In this document: positions 59,976 to 64,000 of the stretch, in pieces | Position numbering within the stretch: position 1 is the stretch's first letter | Layout: the number at the start of each line of letters is the position of its first letter | Assembly: GCF_003625475.1 (NCBI RefSeq) | Contig: NZ_RAIQ01000005.1 | Span: forward strand, 186,001 to 250,000 | DNA length: 64,000 nucleotides | Source of the DNA: Butyrivibrio sp. X503 | Lineage (GTDB): Bacteria > Bacillota > Clostridia > Lachnospirales > Lachnospiraceae | Direction: 5' to 3' | Notes under the pieces: model-generated | The model's database searches: none | Told to the model about the DNA's origin: nothing | The model's input: only the letters and a program-made list of their open reading frames with translations | Position numbers and translations under genes: made by a program

Positions 59976-62024
59976 ATGAAAAATCGACACAAGAGAGCCT
60001 TTTTTATAAGGAAACCTCTTGTTGCCCTTCTTCCTGCATTGGTTTTACTTGGCAGTTTTCAGATAAGTGCGAAAGCTGCCGGGGAGAAGGAGCAAACAAT
60101 TGATGTTCTGCTAAAAGAAAACGCGAATATCAAAGAGGTTAAAGAGAACATCCTTAGGAAAGACAAAAACATAGAAGTAGATGTTTATGAAGAAATTAAT
60201 CTGATGCATTTGGTTTATCCGGAAACAGTTGATGTAGATAAGATCATTCAGGATAAAAGCATTCATGATCAGATAGAAGTTGCGGGTGATCTTCCAAAGC
60301 TTGAAGGAGCTGAGGAACCGGTGGATAAGCACGAGAAATCTGACATTTCATCGGAATCCACTGAAGAACTCATGAAAGTTCTGGCAGACGATCCGTACAA
60401 TAAACAGAACTGGCATGTGGATGAAGTTACAGAAGATGGAAAGTCATTTGAGTATACAACGGGAAAAAATGTAAGGATCGCGCATATAGACAGTGGAGTT
60501 GATCCGGATCATCCGGTGTTTTCGGGAAAGCTTGATCTTAAACATGCTAAATCCTATGTGAAGGACGATGATTCTATTAATGATTATAAGGGGCACGGAA
60601 CAGAAACGGCCGGAATCATTGCACAGATTGCACCGGATGCGATCATAACACCATATAAAGTGTTGGGTGCAGTAGATGGCGAATCAATATGGACTATCGC
60701 TGCAATAATAGATGCGGTTAATGACGGTAATGATGTATTAAATCTTAGCCTTGGAACATTTAAATGCATTGATGACAATGAGGAGCGCATTTTGACAGCT
60801 ACATACAAGAGAGCTGTCAGATATGCATTGAATAATAATGTAACTGTTTTTGCATCTTCCGGAAATAAAGGCGAAGATCTTGATAAAAAATATGAAGAAG
60901 AAAAAGTTCTGCATCTTCCGGGAGCGATAGAAGGTGTTAATACAGTATCTTCCGTATGGAAAGGGACATTAGCATCATATAGCTGTTATGGCTCATGTGT
61001 GGATTTCTGTGCACCCGGAGGAGAGGATGTTATCAGAGAGGATATTCCAAATTTACCGGCAGCTATATTTGTTGCTTATCCCACATATATGGACAATATG
61101 TACGATGGAATCCTTCCTCATGGATATTCTTTGGAGATGGGTACGAGTTTATCATCTGCAGTAGCAACAGCGAGCTTTGCTGATGTCTATGCATATGGAA
61201 AAGAGAAATATCCGCATTTCAGAAAAGATGATGCATTGGTTCTTTTGACCGCCGGATGTAAAGATGTCGGACCTGAAGGAAAAGATACTCAATTCGGTAA
61301 CGGAGAGATAAATATATACAGATCGATAAAAGAATTGGACTCTGTTTATCGCGGGGAAGTAGTGCAAGAAAGTGACAGATCAAGGAGTTATCAAAGTCAT
61401 AATATTGCAGCTGAATATACGATCACTGAAGAGGATGAAGACAGGTACTATGTGAACGTTACACTCACCAATAATACATCAAGTGATATCCATAAGTGGG
61501 AGATCGCTATGGATCTTAAGGATGAGATTACACATATATGGGATGCAAAATATATTAAAGACGGAGATGAAATAATAGTCACTCATGCGGATTACAACCA
61601 GGATATTCCTGTTGGAGAATCGGTAAGCTTTGGGTTTATTGCTAAGAAACCATCCAAAGACAAAATAGCTTTGCCTAATGAAGTTTTGATGGTGAATGAC
61701 AGAAACATGGTAAAGCCTGAAGATTACAGTGCCGATCTTGAGGTCACAACCAGATGGGAAGATGGATTTGTTGCCTATATGACAATTACAAACAAGTCTG
61801 ACCACCCTATATCCGATTGGAAGATTGAATTCACTTATTCCGGAAACATCGACAAGATATGGGGAGCATCAATAGAAGAACATGACGATGATTATTATTC
61901 GATTCTTAATGAAGGAAGTAATCAAAATATAGCTCCCGGAAAATCCGTTTCTTTCGGATTTGAAACAGATGATTCGACAGATGAAACGATTGATAATATC
62001 TCGCTTATCAGTACAAACAAATAA
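59976..62024 (+). CDS. lanP: Secreted subtilisin-like LanP protease with two CBM2-like domains
   Basis: The product is about 682 aa. Signal peptide LVALLPALVLLGSFQISAKA, a propeptide, then an S8 catalytic domain with Asp172 (AHIDSGVD), His207 (GHGTETAG) and Ser391 (MGTSLSSA). The C terminus has two tandem beta-sandwich repeats resembling carbohydrate-binding module family 2 (TLTNNTSSDIHKWEIAMDL with SFGFIA, and TITNKSDHPISDWKIEF with SFGFET). It probably removes the six residues GD(T/N)xAE left after LanT cleavage, as CylA does for cytolysin. ATG 59976 follows GAAAGAGG. Confidence 0.9.
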   Translation: MKNRHKRAFFIRKPLVALLPALVLLGSFQISAKAAGEKEQTIDVLLKENANIKEVKENILRKDKNIEVDVYEEINLMHLVYPETVDVDKIIQDKSIHDQIEVAGDLPKLEGAEEPVDKHEKSDISSESTEELMKVLADDPYNKQNWHVDEVTEDGKSFEYTTGKNVRIAHIDSGVDPDHPVFSGKLDLKHAKSYVKDDDSINDYKGHGTETAGIIAQIAPDAIITPYKVLGAVDGESIWTIAAIIDAVNDGNDVLNLSLGTFKCIDDNEERILTATYKRAVRYALNNNVTVFASSGNKGEDLDKKYEEEKVLHLPGAIEGVNTVSSVWKGTLASYSCYGSCVDFCAPGGEDVIREDIPNLPAAIFVAYPTYMDNMYDGILPHGYSLEMGTSLSSAVATASFADVYAYGKEKYPHFRKDDALVLLTAGCKDVGPEGKDTQFGNGEINIYRSIKELDSVYRGEVVQESDRSRSYQSHNIAAEYTITEEDEDRYYVNVTLTNNTSSDIHKWEIAMDLKDEITHIWDAKYIKDGDEIIVTHADYNQDIPVGESVSFGFIAKKPSKDKIALPNEVLMVNDRNMVKPEDYSADLEVTTRWEDGFVAYMTITNKSDHPISDWKIEFTYSGNIDKIWGASIEEHDDDYYSILNEGSNQNIAPGKSVSFGFETDDSTDETIDNISLISTNK

Positions 62025-62030
62025 AAAAAT

Positions 62031-62098
62031 ACAGTTGGTTCCGATTTTCATACCGTTAATTACAAAAGCGAAATATCGATAGACCGGCTGATAACATA
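62031..62098 (+). promoter_or_regulatory. LytTR-type promoter of the precursor peptide operon
   Basis: Half sites ACAGTTGGT (62031-62039) and ACCGTTAAT (62052-62060) are separated by 12 bases, an excellent match to LytTR/AgrA direct repeats. GATAACATA (62090-62098) is the -10-like box at the same distance as in the lanM promoter. It begins seven bases after the lanP stop. Confidence 0.82.
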
Positions 62099-62182
62099 AA
62101 GATGTCAATAGACATAAAGGTAACTGGTAAAAATAAGTCGATTTACGGTGTAGTAAATATTAGCTTTAGAAAAGGAGAAAAT

Positions 62183-62368
62183 ATGAGAGCGAACAAGTTT
62201 GTAGGAGAAGCATATGAAGAATTGACTCTCGATGAAATGAGGATGGCACAGGGATCGGGAGAAATTGAAGACGAAGGTGCAATCAAGACATTATATATAC
62301 AGCCTGAATTTACAGCGCCTTCTGCAGTGACGCTACCTGTTTTGTTGACACATGGACTTAAGTGTTAA
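62183..62368 (+). CDS. lanA1: Lanthipeptide-type precursor peptide 1
   Basis: The product is 61 aa. The leader (VGEAYEELTLDEMRMAQGSG) is the most diverged of the set and ends at a GS site, followed by EIEDEG. The core GAIKTLYIQPEFTAPSAVT then LPVLLTHGLKC has Ser/Thr for dehydration and a single Cys near the C terminus. AAAAGGAG lies 8 bases before ATG. It could be the partner peptide of a multi-component set. Confidence 0.8.
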   Translation: MRANKFVGEAYEELTLDEMRMAQGSGEIEDEGAIKTLYIQPEFTAPSAVTLPVLLTHGLKC

Positions 62369-62422
62369 AAAACGGTTGCGATAGATAGTTAGCTAACAAA
62401 TAAAAATGAAAGGAGGGACGCC

Positions 62423-62599
62423 ATGGCCCGAAATAAGCTTGAAAAAGCACTCGGAGATTCCTTCGAAGAACTTGATGTCGAACAGATGGCGGCAGCGCAA
62501 GGCGCAGGAGACACTGAGGCAGAAACCGTAAGTGTTGCTATAGTAAGCGTGGTTTCAGGAGCAGTATCCGCCGGAACGTCGTATCCAAAACAAAATTGA
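62423..62599 (+). CDS. lanA2: Lanthipeptide-type precursor peptide 2 (no Cys)
   Basis: The product is 58 aa. The leader LGDSFEELDVEQMAAAQGA ends in GA, then GDTEAE, then a core TVSVAIVSVVSGAVSAGTSY PKQN with seven Ser/Thr and no Cys. AAAGGAGGG precedes the ATG. Ser/Thr-rich and hydrophobic, it is a good dehydration substrate but cannot form lanthionine. Confidence 0.87.
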   Translation: MARNKLEKALGDSFEELDVEQMAAAQGAGDTEAETVSVAIVSVVSGAVSAGTSYPKQN

Positions 62600-62641
62600 A
62601 TATGGGTAAAAAACATTGATTGGTTATAAGGAGGAAATATT

Positions 62642-62857
62642 ATGGCCAATAAGAACAACAAAGCGGTCGGCGATTCATTTGAAGATCTTAAGGATGAGGA
62701 AATGAAAAAGACTCAGGGCGCCGGAGACACTGAGGCGGAAACTATTGGGTTAATAAGAACAGCGACACTTAGTTTTTCAGTGCTTGGTGAAGATTATGAT
62801 GAGAAACTCCGTATGGCATCTGCATGTCAAGTGGCTGATTGGTTTAAGCATAACTAA
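62642..62857 (+). CDS. lanA3: Lanthipeptide-type precursor peptide 3
   Basis: The product is 71 aa, the longest. The leader VGDSFEDLKDEEMKKTQGA is followed by GDTEAE. The core begins TIGLIRTATLSFSVLG and continues with a charged segment and one Cys (MASACQVADWF). Its longer, charged C-terminal tail differs from the others. AAGGAGG lies upstream of ATG. Confidence 0.87.
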   Translation: MANKNNKAVGDSFEDLKDEEMKKTQGAGDTEAETIGLIRTATLSFSVLGEDYDEKLRMASACQVADWFKHN

Positions 62858-62876
62858 CAAAAAGGAGATAAAAGCT

Positions 62877-63068
62877 ATGGCAAAGGATAAATTGAATAAG
62901 GCCGTAGGTAACTCATTTGAGGACCTTGATGACGCGGAAATGAAAAAGACTCAGGGTGCCGGAGACACTGATGCGGAGACTCTTGATCTACTCAAAACTG
63001 CGATTATACCACCCTCACCACTGTCGTTAGATGCATTTTTGAATCTTACACAAAAAATATTTGGTTGA
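62877..63068 (+). CDS. lanA4: Lanthipeptide-type precursor peptide 4 (no Cys)
   Basis: The product is 63 aa. The leader VGNSFEDLDDAEMKKTQGA is followed by GDTDAE and the core TLDLLKTAIIPPSPLSLDAF LNLTQKIFG, with six Ser/Thr, three Pro and no Cys. AAAAGGAG lies upstream of ATG 62877. An upstream in-frame extension is rejected because it reads back through the previous gene. Confidence 0.88.
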   Translation: MAKDKLNKAVGNSFEDLDDAEMKKTQGAGDTDAETLDLLKTAIIPPSPLSLDAFLNLTQKIFG

Positions 63069-63124
63069 TAAGTGAAAAAAGCAGTGAGCGATTAAGGATG
63101 GTCTGACAAGGGAAAGGAGAAACT

Positions 63125-63322
63125 ATGGCAAAGGAAGAGATGAATAAGGCCGTAGGTAACTCATTCGAAGATCTTAAGGATGAAGAAATGAAAAAGACTC
63201 AGGGCGCCGGAGATACTGAGGCGGAATATTTCGGAGATATTTACGAAAGGCTCACATTTATTGGGACGCTACCGACAACCGGAATATCATTGCCGCCTAG
63301 AGATAGCGAATTATTCCGATGA
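63125..63322 (+). CDS. lanA5: Lanthipeptide-type precursor peptide 5 (no Cys)
   Basis: The product is 65 aa. The leader VGNSFEDLKDEEMKKTQGA is followed by GDTEAE. The core begins with an aromatic, YFGDIYERLTFIGTLPTTG, and ends with acidic and basic residues; no Cys. GAAAGGAG precedes ATG. Confidence 0.88.
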   Translation: MAKEEMNKAVGNSFEDLKDEEMKKTQGAGDTEAEYFGDIYERLTFIGTLPTTGISLPPRDSELFR

Positions 63323-63371
63323 AACTGCAAATGATCATAACTAATTAAATTATGAAAAGGAGAGAAAAGCT

Positions 63372-63551
63372 ATGGCAAAGGATAAATTAAATAAGGTCGT
63401 AGGTAATTCATTCGAGGATCTTAAGGATGACGATATGAAAAAGACCCAGGGTGCAGGTGATACCAATGCTGAGACAGCTACTGTGGTATTAAGTGCTATT
63501 TATGGTATTCCTGCTGTAATAAGTATTCTTGCAAGCACCAACAAAGATTAA
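63372..63551 (+). CDS. lanA6: Lanthipeptide-type precursor peptide 6 (no Cys)
   Basis: The product is 59 aa. The leader VGNSFEDLKDDDMKKTQGA is followed by GDTNAE and the core TATVVLSAIYGIPAVISILA STNKD, hydrophobic with six Ser/Thr and no Cys. AAAGGAGAG lies upstream of ATG. Its leader nucleotide sequence is nearly the same as its neighbours. Confidence 0.87.
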   Translation: MAKDKLNKVVGNSFEDLKDDDMKKTQGAGDTNAETATVVLSAIYGIPAVISILASTNKD

Positions 63552-63570
63552 TAAGAAAGGGGGGCGAAAT

Positions 63571-63744
63571 ATGTCTAAGGATAAGCTTAATAAGGCTGTA
63601 GGAAACTCATTCGAGGATCTTAAGGATGAGGAAATGGAAAAGACTCAGGGCGCAGGAGATACTGACGCTGAAACATTAAGTTGGATTGCAAAGACAGCCG
63701 TCTATGCCACACAGGTTGTAGTAAGTCTTTTTCAAAAGGATTGA
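63571..63744 (+). CDS. lanA7: Lanthipeptide-type precursor peptide 7 (no Cys)
   Basis: The product is 57 aa. The leader VGNSFEDLKDEEMEKTQGA is followed by GDTDAE and the core TLSWIAKTAVYATQVVVSLF QKD; five Ser/Thr and no Cys. The GGGGGG-type SD (AAAGGGGGG) lies upstream of ATG 63571. Confidence 0.88.
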   Translation: MSKDKLNKAVGNSFEDLKDEEMEKTQGAGDTDAETLSWIAKTAVYATQVVVSLFQKD

Positions 63745-63788
63745 TATAAACAAAAACATTAATTAAACAAAAGAAAAGGAGAGAAAAT

Positions 63789-63989
63789 ATGTCAAAGGAA
63801 AATCTTAATAAGGTAGTAGGTAATTCATTTGAGGATCTTAAGGATGTAGATATGGCGAATATTCAGGGCGCAGGAGATACTGACGCGGAAGGTTTGTTGT
63901 CAAATGTCGTTAAGACTATTATTAAGTATTCAATCCCTGCATATGAGATTACAAAGGCTTCATATGATTATATCGCGGGTAATGATTGA
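63789..63989 (+). CDS. lanA8: Lanthipeptide-type precursor peptide 8 (no Cys)
   Basis: The product is 66 aa. The leader VGNSFEDLKDVDMANIQGA is followed by GDTDAE and the core GLLSNVVKTIIKYSIPAYEI, with further Thr, Ser and Tyr residues and no Cys. AAAGGAGAG precedes ATG. The array reaches the right edge of the window, so more precursors may follow. Confidence 0.88.
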   Translation: MSKENLNKVVGNSFEDLKDVDMANIQGAGDTDAEGLLSNVVKTIIKYSIPAYEITKASYDYIAGND

Positions 63990-64000
63990 TATTAAGAAAG

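Noticed and set aside
62183..63989. Repeated blocks at regular spacing as a CRISPR array
   Set aside because: The repeats are the conserved leader codons of separate precursor genes, each with its own SD and stop; repeat lengths and spacings do not fit CRISPR.

Overview
The window looks like a chromosomal segment of a Firmicute of the Lachnospiraceae (Butyrivibrio-like). The evidence is Gram-positive style ribosome binding sites (AAGGAG or GGAGG), tRNA genes that do not encode CCA, DUF3793 and MptD-type ECF genes, many PD-(D/E)XK/Rpn-type and small lipoprotein paralogs, and moderate GC. The taxon is an inference; no rRNA is present to settle it.

Layout. (1) 1-4.6 kb: the end of enolase, then a divergent iron-type locus. 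A flavodoxin faces DUF3793, a Fur DNA-binding-domain-only protein, and a complete ECF transporter (T, fused A-A', S) around a perfect 7-1-7 Fur box and two 16-bp palindromes. (2) 4.6-10.2 kb: ZIP transporter, CAT-like acyltransferase, chemoreceptor, ArsC/Spx-like protein, nucleoside phosphorylase, and an intergenic stretch with two strong hairpins. (3) 10.2-16.2 kb: an RNA-repair locus with two RlaP-type nucleotidyltransferases, a WYL regulator, two tandem structured RNAs, a Ro/TROVE-like DUF2828 protein with a VWA domain, and the RNA ligase RtcB. The first RNA carries a tRNA-like core that appears circularly permuted. Both RNAs share the motif CATACAGCAA next to a long closing helix, recalling bacterial Y RNAs. 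(4) 16.2-18.2 kb: nine tRNA genes interleaved with a duplicated cassette of small ORF, terminator and XRE-type HTH gene. (5) 18.3-44.9 kb: mixed housekeeping and accessory genes (thioesterase, GNAT, Fic, TipA-like MerR, modular lipoproteins, AGT-like fusion, GGDEF, Nudix, Rpn nuclease, beta-helix surface protein, ABC transporter), ending in a five-gene SPFH/zinc-ribbon operon. (6) 45-51.3 kb: an array of six related secreted proteins or lipoproteins plus one further lipoprotein. Several share promoters and leader hairpins, and one hairpin sequesters the Shine-Dalgarno. A 5'-truncated bile-acid:Na+ symporter gene is joined to the array. (7) 51.4-64 kb: a quorum-sensing-type LytTR/AgrC pair, a 30-codon peptide gene, and a class II lanthipeptide-type cluster: LanM, flavoprotein, LanT, subtilisin with two CBM-like domains, and at least eight tandem precursor genes.

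How the parts work together. The lanthipeptide-type cluster is the most unusual region. Six of eight precursors contain no cysteine at all and the other two have one each. The LanM keeps its dehydratase motifs but has lost two of the three canonical zinc ligands of the cyclase. A dehydrating, possibly non-cyclising pathway is therefore inferred, with the flavoprotein a candidate reductase of dehydroamino acids. Three promoters (30-codon peptide, lanM, precursor operon) each carry a LytTR-type direct repeat with a 12-bp spacer about 30 bp upstream of a -10-like box. This supports co-control by the adjacent response regulator. The RNA-repair locus is the second highlight: ligase, nucleotidyltransferases, Ro-like protein and its likely RNA partners lie together beside a WYL sensor-regulator.
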